Source: Tragulus kanchil (taxonomy: Eukaryota; Chordata; Mammalia; Artiodactyla; Tragulidae). From it: a stretch of DNA of 64,000 nucleotides. The first letter of the stretch is position 1. Each line of letters opens with the position of its first letter. Position numbers and translations under genes: made by a program. The stretch is taken from positions 89,239,501 to 89,303,500 of the forward strand of contig JAIOJX010000005.1 in NCBI GenBank assembly GCA_022376925.1. The letters are read 5' to 3'. The notes beneath the pieces were generated by a model. It was not told the DNA's origin. It made no database searches and was given only the letters and a program-made list of their open reading frames with translations. Below, piece after piece: positions 13,401 through 25,116 of this stretch.

Positions 13401-13998
13401 TACATGGTATATATTTTTGATCCAGTATTAGGACTCACATGATATCACTTCTACTATATTCTATTGTTTAAGGCAATCGAAAAGGTCTCTCCAAGTTCAA
13501 GGAGAGAGGACACAGACTTTACCACCCAATGAGAGAAGTGTCAAGGGAACTTGTAAGAAGAACACGTGGAACGGGAGATACTGCTCTATCTTCTGCCACA
13601 GTGACTGAGAGTTCACTGGTTTTCTGGAACCAGATTTTGATTGGAAGAGAGAGAAAAAGGAGAAGGAGAGACATGAAAGATACTCTATGTCCATAGGGAG
13701 TAAAGGAGAGCCTGAGGTGGAATCAGGGCTAAGAGCAAGGAAAAAAGCTCTGCCACTGTCTGCTTTACTGTTTGGCATCTTCTTTTGCTTGAAAATCTAC
13801 TGTCTGGACTATTTTCTGAACTTCCTTGCCCAATTCCTGCATTAACTCACATTCACTTAACTGACAAGAACTCCACTCATCTCACCCAAGCTTTCAGTCA
13901 TCATGATGGCTACCTGCCCCAAAACAGAGTTGCCATATGATTCAGTAATCCCACTCTTGGGCATACATTTACATAAAACTATAATTAAAAAGATACTG

Positions 13999-14319
13999 GA
14001 ACTTCCCTGGTGGTCCAGTGGTTAAGGACACCGCCTTGCAGTGCAAGGGATGCCGGTTCGATCCCTGGCCTGGGAAGATCCCACGTGCCACGGAGTGGCT
14101 GGACAGATGTGTCCAATTATCGAGCCAGAGCTCTGGAGCGCATGCACCCAGAGCCGGTGCTCTGCGACAACAGAGGCCGCTGCGATGGGAGGCCCACATG
14201 GGCCAAAGAACAAATGAAAATGGACAAATGAAAGACCAATAGAAGTGGCCCGCCTGTTCCCCTCCCTCTCCACCCCACCCTCCTCAAATAAATAAATAAA
14301 TAAATCTTTAAAAAAAAAA
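13999..14319 (+). mobile_element. tRNA-Glu SINE, long-tailed CHR-like subfamily
   Basis: The head contains a pol III A box (tggtccagtgg, 14010-14020) and a B box (ggttcgatccc). The body reads 'tccaattatcgagccagagc' and 'gcgacaacagaggccgctgc'. A 3' extension, 'aaagaccaatagaagtggcc', is followed by a pyrimidine-rich part, (AAAT)n and poly(A). The target duplication aaaagatactg flanks it inside L1. Confidence 0.88.
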
Positions 14320-15144
14320 AGATACTGCATCCCTATGTTCATAGAAGCACTATTCACAAGAGCCAAGACTTGGAAATAACCTAAATGTTCATCAACAGAT
14401 GAATAGATACAGAAGATGTGGTACACAAACATAATGGAATATTATTCAGCCATGAAAAAGAATGAAATCATGCCATTTGCAACAACATGGAAGGATCTAG
14501 AGATTATCACACTAAATGAAGTCAGAAAGATAAATACTATATGATACCACTTATATGTGAAATCTAAAATATGACACACATGAAACTAATCTATGAAACA
14601 GAAACAGACACACAAATACGGAGAACAGACTTGAGGTTGCCAAAGAGAAGGTAGGGAAGGACTGGGAGCCTAGGATTAGCAGCTACAAACTACATATATA
14701 GGACAGACAAACAACACACTGTAGAGTTCTGCTCTATCTTCTGCCACAGTGACTGAGAGTTCACTGGTTTTCTGGAACCAGATTTTGATTGGAAGAGAGA
14801 AAAAAGAGAAGGAGAGACATGAAAGATACTCTATGTCCATAGGGAGTAAAGGAGAGCCTGAGGTGGAATCAGGGCTAAGAGCAAGGAAAAAAGCTCTGCC
14901 ACTGTCTGCTTTACTGTTTGGCATCTTCTTTTGCTTGAAAATCTACTGTCTGGACTATTTTCTGAACTTCCTTGCCCAATTCCTGCATTAACTCACATTC
15001 ACTTAACTGACAAGAACTCCACTCATCTCACCCAAGCTTTCAGTCATCATGATGGCTACCTGCCCCAAAACAGAGTTGCCATATGATTCAGTAATCCCAC
15101 TCTTGGGCATACATTTACATAAAACTATAATTAAAAAGATACTG

Positions 15145-15465
15145 GAACTTCCCTGGTGGTCCAGTGGTTAAGGACACCGCCTTGCAGTGCAAGGGATGCC
15201 GGTTCGATCCCTGGCCTGGGAAGATCCCACGTGCCACGGAGTGGCTGGACAGATGTGTCCAATTATCGAGCCAGAGCTCTGGAGCGCATGCACCCAGAGC
15301 CGGTGCTCTGCGACAACAGAGGCCGCTGCGATGGGAGGCCCACATGGGCCAAAGAACAAATGAAAATGGACAAATGAAAGACCAATAGAAGTGGCCCGCC
15401 TGTTCCCCTCCCTCTCCACCCCACCCTCCTCAAATAAATAAATAAATAAATCTTTAAAAAAAAAA
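15145..15465 (+). mobile_element. Same SINE, D5 second copy
   Basis: Identical to the element at 13999-14319, shifted by 1,146 bp and with the same flanking L1 sequence and target duplication. It is one insertion seen twice. Confidence 0.88.
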
Positions 15466-15956
15466 AGATACTGCATCCCTATGTTCATAGAAGCACTATT
15501 CACAAGAGCCAAGACTTGGAAATAACCTAAATGTTCATCAACAGATGAATAGATACAGAAGATGTGGTACACAAACATAATGGAATATTATTCAGCCATG
15601 AAAAAGAATGAAATCATGCCATTTGCAACAACATGGAAGGATCTAGAGATTATCACACTAAATGAAGTCAGAAAGATAAATACTATATGATACCACTTAT
15701 ATGTGAAATCTAAAATATGATACAAATCAAAATATCTATGAAACAAAAACAGACACACAAATACAGAGAACAGACTTGAGGTTGCCAAAGAGAAGGTAGG
15801 GAAGGACTGGGAGCCTAGGATTAGCAGCTACAAACTACATATATAGGACAGACAAACAACAAGGTCCTACTGTATAGTGCAGGGAACTATATTCAATATT
15901 CTATGACAAACCATAATGTAAAAGAATATGAAAAAGGCAATATATAAATAACAAGA

Positions 15957-16042
15957 CACTCCCGTATTCTTAGAGGAGCCTTGCAGGCTATAGTCAATGG
16001 GGTCACAAAAGACTCAGACACAACTTAGTGACTAGAGAACAA

Positions 16043-16044
<2 letters not shown>
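15957..16044 (+). mobile_element. Bov-A-type SINE 3' fragment
   Basis: The text 'ggctatagtcaatggggtca' followed by 'gactcagacacaacttagtg' matches the 3' part of a Bov-A/Bov-tA SINE. The head is missing. It ends in the (GT)n tract. Confidence 0.7.

Positions 16045-16098
<54 letters not shown>
16045..16098. repeat. (GT)n microsatellite
   Basis: 27 uninterrupted GT units directly after the Bov-A fragment. Likely length-polymorphic. Confidence 0.97.
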
Positions 16099-16102
<4 letters not shown>

Positions 16103-16475
16103 GGATAAATGAGTCACTTTGCTGTACAGAAGAAATTAACACAACATTGTAAATCAACTATACTTCAATAAAATTTAAACGAAAGAAAAAAAGATGATTA
16201 CTTCCCAAGAGGAGCATCTACTGTATTTCAGCAGTTTCAACTGTCTGTAAATTATTGACCTAAAGGAGGCCCAGCTATTTTCCTATTAGATCTCCCAGGA
16301 AAGAAACAATCTCTTTAAAGAACATGTCCTTTCATTGTCCTCACACAAACTTCTCAGAGAGGGTCTGAACTTCTTGAGCTATGATCTTTGGTTCAGTGAA
16401 AGTTCAAAAAACATTTCTTCATAAACAACAGCATCAACATCAGTGGAGGATCCAAACAGTCTAAAAGTCAATTCA

Positions 16476-16668
16476 GGAACTTCCCTGGTAATCCAGGGAT
16501 TAAGACTTCGTCTTCCAGTGCAGTGGGTACAGGTTCAATCTCTGATCAGGGAGCTAAAATCCCACATGCCTTGCAGTCAAAGAACCAAAACATGAAAAAC
16601 AGAAGCAATATTGTAACAAATTCAATAAAGACTTTAAAAATGGTCCACACACACACCAAAAAAAAAAA
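16476..16668 (+). mobile_element. CHR-type tRNA-Glu SINE
   Basis: The head 'aggaacttccctggtaatcc' is followed by a B-box-like 'caggttcaatctc' and the body end 'gaagcaatattgtaacaaat', 'caataaagactttaaaaatg'. This tail is the one I know from common cattle SINEs. A degraded target duplication (tctaaaag) flanks it. Confidence 0.8.
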
Positions 16669-16869
16669 ATCTAAAAGATAATTAAAAGTTAATTCAAACT
16701 ACCAAAAGGATGGTGCCAGAGTCTCTTGTTCGGAAAGCATTCTGGGGAATTCTATTGTGCATGAAAGTTGAGAAGCACTGTCAGTCTGATGTGTCCTGAC
16801 TCCCTTTCTGCCTCCTCCCCTTGCCTATTGTGTTTCAGCCTAACATGTCTTCTTCTTTCCAATTGATTA

Positions 16870-17160
16870 AAAAAAAAAAAAAAAAACCTTTATTTTACTT
16901 TTAAGTTTTACAGTTTTGTTGTTTACAGATATGCATGTTCCCAGATTAGTCATATGTATATCCCCCCTCCAACTGATTTTTATTGGAGTACAGTTTATTT
17001 ACAATGTTTTGTTAGTTTTACATACACATGTATCTACTCTTTAGGTTCTTTTCCTATGTAGGTCATTACAGAGTATTGAGTAGAGTTGCCTGTGACATGT
17101 AGATGGTTCATATTGGTTTTCTATTTTATATACAGTCAAATAGATCTTCTCAATGAGACT
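16870..17160 (-). mobile_element. L1 LINE 3' end, reverse
   Basis: Text such as 'ttattggagtacagtttatt', 'ttacagagtattgagtagag' and 'ttttctattttatatacag' is the complement of an L1 3' UTR. It begins after an 18-base A-run and a T-rich stretch. The 85-codon plus-strand frame at 17086 lies partly in it and is not a gene. Confidence 0.75.
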
Positions 17161-17429
17161 TTCCTAGGCTGTGTTCCTGTTCTATGGTCTTTGTACATGA
17201 TTTTCCCTCAGCTTTCAGATGCTCTTTCCCAAGTTATCTGCTTGACTCACTCCTCATTTCAAGAACCCAGGACCAGAAAGCTTCAAGAGGCAGCCTTCTT
17301 GGGTGTCCCCAGGAACTCTTTGAGTTCCTATCCATTTGCTTAAATCGTCTTCAAGGAGGCCCTAAGGGCTCATGTGGTAACTAGAAGCAACAATCTCAGC
17401 TTATAGTTGAAAAAGAATTCGGCCTGGAA

Positions 17430-17560
17430 GTTCTGTAATTACACACATCATGGCTAACCAGTGGTTAAGACTCCGTGCTTCTGGGGAGCATGGGTTCAAT
17501 CCCAGGCAGGGGAACAAGGATGCCATGCTGAAAGGCCAATGGGGAACGTGACTAGTAGGG
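17430..17560 (+). mobile_element. CHR-type SINE fragment
   Basis: 'ccagtggttaagactccgtg' and 'gggttcaatcccaggcaggg' mark the A- and B-box region of a tRNA-Glu SINE. The first bases of the head are altered and the tail is missing. Confidence 0.55.
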
Positions 17561-17615
17561 AGACCAGTTATGTAGACTATCAGTGATGAGGGCCAGAGGA
17601 TGGGAGTGTTGGGGA

Positions 17616-19707
17616 AGAAAAATTCCACCAAATCCCAGGGTAACTTTTCCACAAATAGACATAATGTTTCTATCAAAATCACTCACTCATTACGTATTCT
17701 TGGGCATCTGGCACTATAAAGCTCCAGCTGTTATGTCCTTGACTTTTACAAACTTCAACAAGAACTGATATTCAGATCATTCAAAGTGGATGTACACATG
17801 GCAGATTATGTCTGAGAAAGGTGTAGGGAAGGATATTCATCCAACAGGTTTCCTGGAGCCATCCAAGAGACAGATTTTGCAACTGCCTTCAGCCCAAGCT
17901 CTTCATTATAATCTAATTGTTGTTTTATCACCACAGGTACAATCATTATTGTTTTGGCAGAGTTTTCATGACCCTTTCCATGCTGGAGACATCCCAGAGT
18001 GATAGTCCCAGAGCCACTCTGTATGCCTGTGGCTCCTCCCCTACAGAGCAATGGCCAACAGGATGGCTCTGTCTTTCTCTCTCCCTGGCCTTGAGGGAAT
18101 ACAGGAAGGGCCAGAACTTTTTTTATTCCCTACCTGGGTAGACAGAACACCTGGGCCACGATTATAAGGGGCAGCCTTCAGACCACCATTCCCTCAAGGG
18201 CCTTCCTTCTCTGCCTGCAAGGGACATGTGAGCAGCTCCTGCCCTCCCTGAAGCCGGTGTTTCCCACAAACAGGGACAAAGACTTAGGCCTGAGAAGCAG
18301 CAGGAAGCCCTGACTTGGTCTCCATTCAAGTTTCACCAAAAACCCTGAAATTCAGGATTATTGCATACTTGACACCATATAGCTAACAGTTATCACCTTC
18401 TAGCTGCTTATATATTTTCTCCAGTGGTTAGAACCTAAAAACGGGAAGAGATGACTAAATAATTCCCAAGTACGTAACTACTTTTTTCTTTCCACTGTCT
18501 TCACAACAATTTATAGTGCTCTGCAATCATACACCTTCCCTTTTGCTTTGCAAATGGGAAAATAGACCCAAAGAAGTGGAATAATTCACCAAGTTTCCAC
18601 ACTTAGTACCAGAGCATGGATTGTTAACTCACTTCAAAGAATTTGTTTGTGGAGGGTACAGCCTGCCAGGCTCCTTTGTCTATGGAGAAAAATTCCACCA
18701 AATCCCAGGGTAACTTTTCCACAAATAGACATAATGTTTCTATCAAAATCACTCACTCATTACGTATTCTTGGGCATCTGGCACTATAAAGCTCCAGCTG
18801 TTATGTCCTTGACTTTTACAAACTTCAACAAGAACTGATATTCAGATCATTCAAAGTGGATGTACACATGGCAGATTATGTCTGAGAAAGGTGTAGGGAA
18901 GGATATTCATCCAACAGGTTTCCTGGAGCCATCCAAGAGACAGATTTTGCAACTGCCTTCAGCCCAAGCTCTTCATTATAATCTAATTGTTGTTTTTATC
19001 ACCACAGGTACAATCATTATTGTTTTGGCAGAGTTTTCATGACCCTTTCCATGCTGGAGACATCCCAGAGTGATAGTCCCAGAGCCACTCTGTATGCCTG
19101 TGGCTCCTCCCCTACAGAGCAATGGCCAACAGGATGGCTCTGTCTTTCTCTCTCCCTGGCCTTGAGGGAATACAGGAAGGGCCAGAACTTTTTTTATTCC
19201 CTACCTGGGTAGACAGAACACCTGGGCCACGATTATAAGGGGCAGCCTTCAGACCACCATTCCCTCAAGGGCCTTCCTTCTCTGCCTGCAAGGGACATGT
19301 GAGCAGCTCCTGCCCTCCCTGAAGCCGGTGTTTCCCACAAACAGGGACAAAGACTTAGGCCTGAGAAGCAGCAGGAAGCCCTGACTTGGTCTCCATTCAA
19401 GTTTCACCAAAAACCCTGAAATTCAGGATTATTGCATACTTGACACCATATAGCTAACAGTTATCACCTTCTAGCTGCTTATATATTTTCTCCAGTGGTT
19501 AGAACCTAAAAACGGGAAGAGATGACTAAATAATTCCCAAGTACGTAACTACTTTTTTCTTTCCACTGTCTTCACAACAATTTATAGTGCTCTGCAATCA
19601 TACACCTTCCCTTTTGCTTTGCAAATGGGAAAATAGACCCAAAGAAGTGGAATAATTCACCAAGTTTCCACACTTAGTACCAGAGCATGGATTGTTAACT
19701 CACTTCA
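17616..19707. repeat. Tandem direct duplication D6 (unit about 1,020 bp plus 49-bp junction)
   Basis: Copy A is 17616-18636 and copy B is 18686-19707, differing by one T in a T-run (near 17927 and 18998). The 49-bp junction (18637-18685) holds 'cagcctgccaggctcctttg', which also occurs in the Bov-A2 element just after copy B at 19767. Copy A thus continues, with internal loss, into the real downstream DNA before the sequence jumps back. Confidence 0.95.
18500..18640 (-). repeat. MIR SINE, reverse
   Basis: The order 'ttgcaaatgggaaaatagac', 'aataattcaccaagtttcc', 'accagagcatggattgttaa' follows MIR read on the minus strand (detection, ledger and head regions). A second copy lies at 19570-19711 through D6. 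Confidence 0.6.
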
Positions 19708-19711
19708 GTAC
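19570..19711 (-). repeat. MIR SINE, D6 second copy
   Basis: Duplicate of 18500-18640 at the 1,071-bp offset. Confidence 0.6.
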
Positions 19712-19724
19712 ATTATCTGCAGCC

Positions 19725-19922
19725 TTCATTTGTTTGTGTCAGACTCTTTGCAACCCCGTGGACTACAGCCTGCCAGGCTCCTTTGTCTATGGAGTTCTCC
19801 AGGTAAGAATACTGGAGTGGGAAGCCATTCCCTTCTCTAGAGGATTTTCCCAACCCAAGGATTGAAGCCTGGTCTTCCTACATTGCAGGCAGATTCTTTT
19901 CTATCTGAACCCAGGGAAGCCC
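19725..19922 (-). mobile_element. Bov-A2-type SINE, reverse
   Basis: The plus strand reads 'cagactctttgcaaccccgt', 'ctccaggtaagaatactgga', 'gattgaagcctggtcttcc' and ends 'cccagggaagccca', the complement of the tRNA-like head. Its start is copied in corrupted form into the D6 junction. Confidence 0.88.
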
Positions 19923-19987
19923 ACTTACTTATTAGAGTTAGAAGAATTTATCCTCAAGTTCTTAGAGACAGATAACAATAGCCAGGT

Positions 19988-20348
19988 GCTATAGATTGAA
20001 TGTTTATGTCCCACCCCTAAATTCATATGTTGAAACTTAATCCCCAGTGTGAGGGTACTAGGAAGCAGGGCGTTTGGGAAGTGATAAGGTCATGAGGATG
20101 GAACCCTCATGAGTGGGATTAGTGACCTTTAAAACAGACCTCAGAAAGTTCCCTCCCTCCTTCAGTGAGGACACAAAGAAAAGACAGCCACCTGTGAACC
20201 AGGTAGTGGGCTCTCACCAGACACAGAATGCTCTGATGCCTTAATTTTAGACTTTCCAGCCTTCAGAACTGTGAAAAATAAATTTCTGTTGTTTATAAGT
20301 CACCCAGCCTATGGTATTTTTGTTATAGCAGCCCAAACAACTAAGACA
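19988..20348 (+). mobile_element. Solo LTR of an MLT1-type (ERVL-MaLR) element
   Basis: The sequence follows the MLT1 pattern in order: 'tagattgaatgtttatgtcc', 'tcatatgttgaaacttaatc', 'gaaccctcatgagtgggatt', 'agccttcagaactgtgaaaa', 'ttgttatagcagcccaaaca'. It is about 360 bp, which suits a single LTR. No internal retroviral sequence adjoins it. Confidence 0.85.
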
Positions 20349-20689
20349 GCATGAAAATTCTAAAAACAAGGAGAAAAAAAATAAGAGATGGACAGCCCTA
20401 TGAAAATGTGTAAGGGGGCTTTACAGTGAACACAGTTAATGCCAGTGCAAGAACCAACATAAAAATAGCACAGAATAGAAAGTCTAGAAATAGACACACG
20501 CAGAGTATATTTATCCTATGATTAAAGTTGTACTTCACAGGACTGGAATTTTTAATCAAGGTGTTGAGACACCTGGATAGGCACTTGCAAAGAAAAATAA
20601 AAAGCATCCATGTTTCCACATCATTTTTAACTCTCAATGTAAAAATAAATGTAACTAGAGAGAACTAATATAAAACTGTGGGTGGATTT

Positions 20690-22803
20690 CTTAAGAGTGA
20701 GATGACATTTATGAGTCTGATTCAAATCTTTAGGAAATAAAAGGAACAACTGATAGATTCAACCAAAGTTCTATCCGTAAGATTCGAGAGCCAGAGAATA
20801 TGAGTGTCACAGGCCTGGTGGTGTAAGCTCCTGAGTGCTCCAGGTTCTTTGGCCCCACTCTTGGGTATCTGTTGTCCACCCTGACTCCCTCCTACTGCTC
20901 ATAACACTCCTGTTCTCTACTAGAAGCCACTGCTGCAAACTCTCTCACACCTTCAAAGCCCTCTTACTGCATGTGCACAGAATCCAGTGTTAGCTCCAGG
21001 GTCCTTAAATGAAATGTGCATCTCCTTTCCACCTTACTAGTTGGCTAAAGTTTAACCTGTGATGGGATTCTGAAGTCATCCAAAGTTCGCCAGAGCTGCT
21101 ATCTACAGGTATAGGTAACAGATGAACCCTAAGTCTGGCAGACAAGGGCTTTGCAGTTGCATCTTTACTCTCTGGAGAGGCAGAAGGTCATCCGGATACA
21201 CTATTTCTCCAGTAACCCCTGTTTAGGAGACATTTTGTTAGGAGAGATAAGGATGATATAAAAAAAAACCTATTCTCTCTCCTCAAGTGTCTTGGTAGAA
21301 AATTTGGCAATTAGGAGGATGGAAGGAACCTGTGAGGTCATATAAACCAGCTACTAGTCTCTAAGGAGGCATCACTGAGAAGCCAGGAGGTAATCCTAGG
21401 TCATCAGTGCTGGTGTGTACAGCACAGAATGGGCTAGAGTTCAGAGAAGGTCCAGATCAGAGGCAGAGATTACACATGAAGAGACAGAGGATTAGTTACA
21501 GAGTTTTACCCAGGTTCTGTTTGTGAGCTATCCCCACCCCGGCCCTAAGCCTAAGCGTTCTTCCTGTAAGCAGCCTTGCTATTTTATCCCACCACCCCGA
21601 CCTACTCATAGCAGGCTCTGCAGCCTGGGGTTGTCACTTCGGTTGTGGACTCTGAAATGTGTCAGAGCACCCTCACTCTGGTCTCTTTCCACTACAGCCA
21701 CCTTAGACCTTTTTCCCTTTCTATCTTCTTTGCCTGTGTCTGGTTGTGAACTTAAGAGTGAGATGACATTTATGAGTCTGATTCAAATCTTTAGGAAATA
21801 AAAGGAACAACTGATAGATTCAACCAAAGTTCTATCCGTAAGATTCGAGAGCCAGAGAATATGAGTGTCACAGGCCTGGTGGTGTAAGCTCCTGAGTGCT
21901 CCAGGTTCTTTGGCCCCACTCTTGGGTATCTGTTGTCCACCCTGACTCCCTCCTACTGCTCATAACACTCCTGTTCTCTACTAGAAGCCACTGCTGCAAA
22001 CTCTCTCACACCTTCAAAGCCCTCTTACTGCATGTGCACAGAATCCAGTGTTAGCTCCAGGGTCCTTAAATGAAATGTGCATCTCCTTTCCACCTTACTA
22101 GTTGGCTAAAGTTTAACCTGTGATGGGATTCTGAAGTCATCCAAAGTTCGCCAGAGCTGCTATCTACAGGTATAGGTAACAGATGAACCCTAAGTCTGGC
22201 AGACAAGGGCTTTGCAGTTGCATCTTTACTCTCTGGAGAGGCAGAAGGTCATCCGGATACACTATTTCTCCAGTAACCCCTGTTTAGGAGACATTTTGTT
22301 AGGAGAGATAAGGATGATATAAAAAAAAACCTATTCTCTCTCCTCAAGTGTCTTGGTAGAAAATTTGGCAATTAGGAGGATGGAAGGAACCTGTGAGGTC
22401 ATATAAACCAGCTACTAGTCTCTAAGGAGGCATCACTGAGAAGCCAGGAGGTAATCCTAGGTCATCAGTGCTGGTGTGTACAGCACAGAATGGGCTAGAG
22501 TTCAGAGAAGGTCCAGATCAGAGGCAGAGATTACACATGAAGAGACAGAGGATTAGTTACAGAGTTTTACCCAGGTTCTGTTTGTGAGCTATCCCCACCC
22601 CGGCCCTAAGCCTAAGCGTTCTTCCTGTAAGCAGCCTTGCTATTTTATCCCACCACCCCGACCTACTCATAGCAGGCTCTGCAGCCTGGGGTTGTCACTT
22701 CGGTTGTGGACTCTGAAATGTGTCAGAGCACCCTCACTCTGGTCTCTTTCCACTACAGCCACCTTAGACCTTTTTCCCTTTCTATCTTCTTTGCCTGTGT
22801 CTG
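20690..22803. repeat. Tandem direct duplication D7 (unit 1,061 bp including junction)
   Basis: Copy A is 20690-21742 and copy B is 21751-22803, apparently identical. An 8-bp junction (gttgtgaa, 21743-21750) belongs to neither copy. It may be a corrupted version of the 'gggtggatttc' that precedes copy A. The frame at 21523 recurs at 22584. Confidence 0.95.
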
Positions 22804-22984
22804 AGACCACTCTCTCTTAGGCCAAGCTGAGAAAAAATTTCCTCTACCCTCGCAGTATACAAGCTTTGCATCAGGTATGCAAGCTGCAGAGGAAGACTTA
22901 CGGAGAAAGGATGAGGAAGGAGGGCAAGGTTAGCAGAACCTGAAGAATACTCAATCATAGCCCAGTGGCACTGGGTGATGGTCA

Positions 22985-23880
22985 TTAGAAACACACGGTT
23001 CATATGGATGGTCAATAGGCACATTAAAAGATCCTCAATAGCTCTAATTATTAGAGAAATGCAAATCAAAACTACAGAGAGATACCATCTCACACCAGTC
23101 AGAATGGCCATCACTAAAAAGCCTACAAATAGCAAATGCAAAAGAGAGTGTATGAAAAGGGAACCTTCCTACACTATTGGTGGGAATGTATATTGATGCA
23201 GCCACTATGAAAAACAGCACAGAGGTTCCTCAGAAAATTAAAAATAAAGTTTCCATATAACCCAGCAATTCTGACCTTGGACATATATCTGGGGAAAACT
23301 GTAATTTGAAAAGATGCAATCACTCCTACATTCATAGCAGCACTATGTACAATAGCTGGGACATGGAAGTAACCTAAGTGTACATCAACAGATGAATGGA
23401 TGAAGATGATGTGGTACATATATGCACTGAAATATTAATCAGCTATAAAACAAAGAATGAAATAATGCCATTTGCAGCAACATCGATAAACTTAGATATT
23501 ATCCCACTAAGTGAAGTATGTCAGACAAACACAGAGGTCATATGATATTACTTATATGTGAAGTCTAGAAAAACAATACAAACTGCCTCACAGACTCACA
23601 GACATAGAAAACAAACTTGTGGTTACCAAAGGAGAAAGAAGTGAGGGGAGGAACAAACGAGGAGTGTGGGATTAGCAGATATAAACTACAGCATATACAA
23701 AAGATACATAACAAGGTCCTACTGTATAGCACAAAGAACTGTATTTAATATCTGTAATAAATCATAATCAGAAAGAATATGAAAAATAATATGTATTATT
23801 ATTACTACCAAATCTCTGCTATATAGCAGAAACTAACACAACATTGAAAATCACCTATATTTCAATTTTTTTAAAAAAAA
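22985..23880 (+). mobile_element. L1 LINE 3' end
   Basis: Text from L1 ORF2 end and 3' UTR: 'attattagagaaatgcaaat', 'taccatctcacaccagtcag', 'actattggtgggaatgtata', 'aacaaggtcctactgtatag', 'tcacctatatttcaattt'. It has several indels and no useful reading frame. Short frames at 22975 and 22782 are shadows of this element. Confidence 0.9.
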
Positions 23881-23884
23881 TCAC

Positions 23885-24160
23885 AGGATTCAGCGCTACT
23901 CGGGCACCTGTCACTCTGCTACTTAGCTGCTGTCTTGGATTGTGGTATAGGAACCACTGGCTCTCCAAACCTGCTTCACAATAGGCAGAAGGAAGGCAAT
24001 CTTTTCCCTTGGGTTCACTGCTTCACTTCTCCGGACATCACCCCTGCTGAGAAGCATATTTGATGGCTTTGACTCTTCTGGAAGGGCTAATAAAGGCTCT
24101 GCTCTCTAACTAACCTCCTTCCCACGGCAATGATGTCTGGAGACTTCCAAACCTACCAGA
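23885..24160. other. Unassigned intergenic sequence
   Basis: No gene or named repeat visible. Confidence 0.45.
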
Positions 24161-24164
24161 ACCA

Positions 24165-24300
24165 ACCAGAGAACTTTAGAAAATTACAGATTTCCAGGTT
24201 CCATATCTTATCTACTGAAACAGGATCATTGGAGGAAGAAGCAGCACAGGATTCTACATTTCTAAGGCTTTCCATTAAATTCTGATGATCAGCCATTTTG
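24165..24300 (+). mobile_element. MER5-like (hAT-Charlie) DNA transposon remnant
   Basis: The order 'gagaactttagaaaattaca', 'tatctactgaaacaggatca', 'ttctacatttctaaggcttt', 'ttctgatgatcagcc' fits a diverged MER5 element. It is non-autonomous and carries no coding capacity. Confidence 0.5.
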
Positions 24301-24938
24301 CAAAAGCAGCTAAATTTAAACTGAGGTTGAAGGATGATAACCTGGAGACTCTACAAGGTTACCTACTAGTACATGTGGGAAGGTCTCTCCTGAAACAGTG
24401 AGTTTGTGTTCTAATTGTGTCTAGAGCCATGAAAATATTGTACTGAGGGAATGGGGAGGAAGTAAGAAAGGCACAACATTCCACAGCCTGCCACAGACCT
24501 TTGATCAGATCCCCTCTGGAAAAAGATGCCAGTTACAGAAACCTAATGACTGCTCTCACAGTGCATTCTGGCCACAAGAAGCAGGAGGTCTGAATGACAA
24601 TGACAAACAAATAGAAGCTTCTGGGGCTGACATGCACCTGTCAGTTTCTCAGGGATTCCATAAGCCAGTTGATCACAAGTTGGTAGCTTCCAATCCATGG
24701 AAGTATTTATACCACAGAAAGTGGAAAAATACTATAAATCAGAAATGTTCTCTTTTTTTCTTCTGGAGAGCCCAGGATTAAACATTTACTGCTTTCTTCT
24801 TCTTCAGGACTACAGTGTATTTGGTACATAAAGCATCTGGCAATCAGCTGCACAGATGGAGCGGAGCTGTGATGGGCGTGAAGGCCCTTCCTCAAGCAAC
24901 TCACAGGCAGGTGATAGCAACAAGTAGGACAGGGACTT

Positions 24939-25100
24939 CCCTGGTGGTCCAGTGGCTAAGACACCCACTCCCAATGCAGGGGACCTGGTGTTCGATCCCT
25001 GATCAAGGGACTAGATCCCACACAACTAAGAGTTTACATGCTGCAATTAAAGATCCCAAATGCCTCAACTAAGACCTGGTGCAGCAAAATAATTATTATT
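24939..25100 (+). mobile_element. Older tRNA-Glu SINE (CHR-type)
   Basis: The head 'ggacttccctggtggtccag' and B box 'tgttcgatccctg' are followed by 'cacaactaagagtttacatg' and 'caactaagacctggtgcagc', typical of an older artiodactyl SINE body. A younger SINE starts 17 bp downstream. Confidence 0.8.
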
Positions 25101-25116
25101 TTTAAAAAGCAAGACG

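Larger units (their letters stand above)
13581..15861. repeat. Tandem direct duplication D5 (unit about 1,147 bp)
   Basis: Copy A is 13581-14714 and copy B is 14729-15861. Differences sit at the start of copy B (gagagaaaaaagag near 14795) and at the end of copy A (14572-14625). The 14-bp junction at 14715-14728 contains 'cactgtagag', a shortened likeness of 'ctactgtatagtg' that follows copy B. Copy A therefore seems to run on into true downstream sequence with errors before restarting. Confidence 0.93.
13905..16190 (+). mobile_element. L1 LINE 3' end (ORF2 end plus 3' UTR), interrupted
   Basis: The sequence shows typical artiodactyl L1 3' text: 'caagagccaagacttggaaa', 'caacagatgaatagatac', 'gaatattattcagccatg', then a tail 'ttgtaaatcaactatacttc'. 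It is interrupted by a tRNA-Glu SINE (13999-14319) and by a Bov-A fragment with a GT tract near 15957-16098. It is present partly twice because of D5. No intact reading frame remains. Confidence 0.88.

Noticed and set aside
14010..14060. tRNA gene suggested by A and B boxes
   Set aside because: The promoter boxes belong to the tRNA-Glu-derived SINE head. No tRNA cloverleaf or independent terminator is evident.
21523..21801. 92-codon proline-rich frame beginning MSYPHPGPKP
   Set aside because: Duplicated with D7 and its C-terminus changes at the junction (a different ending at 22820). No domain and no upstream exon.
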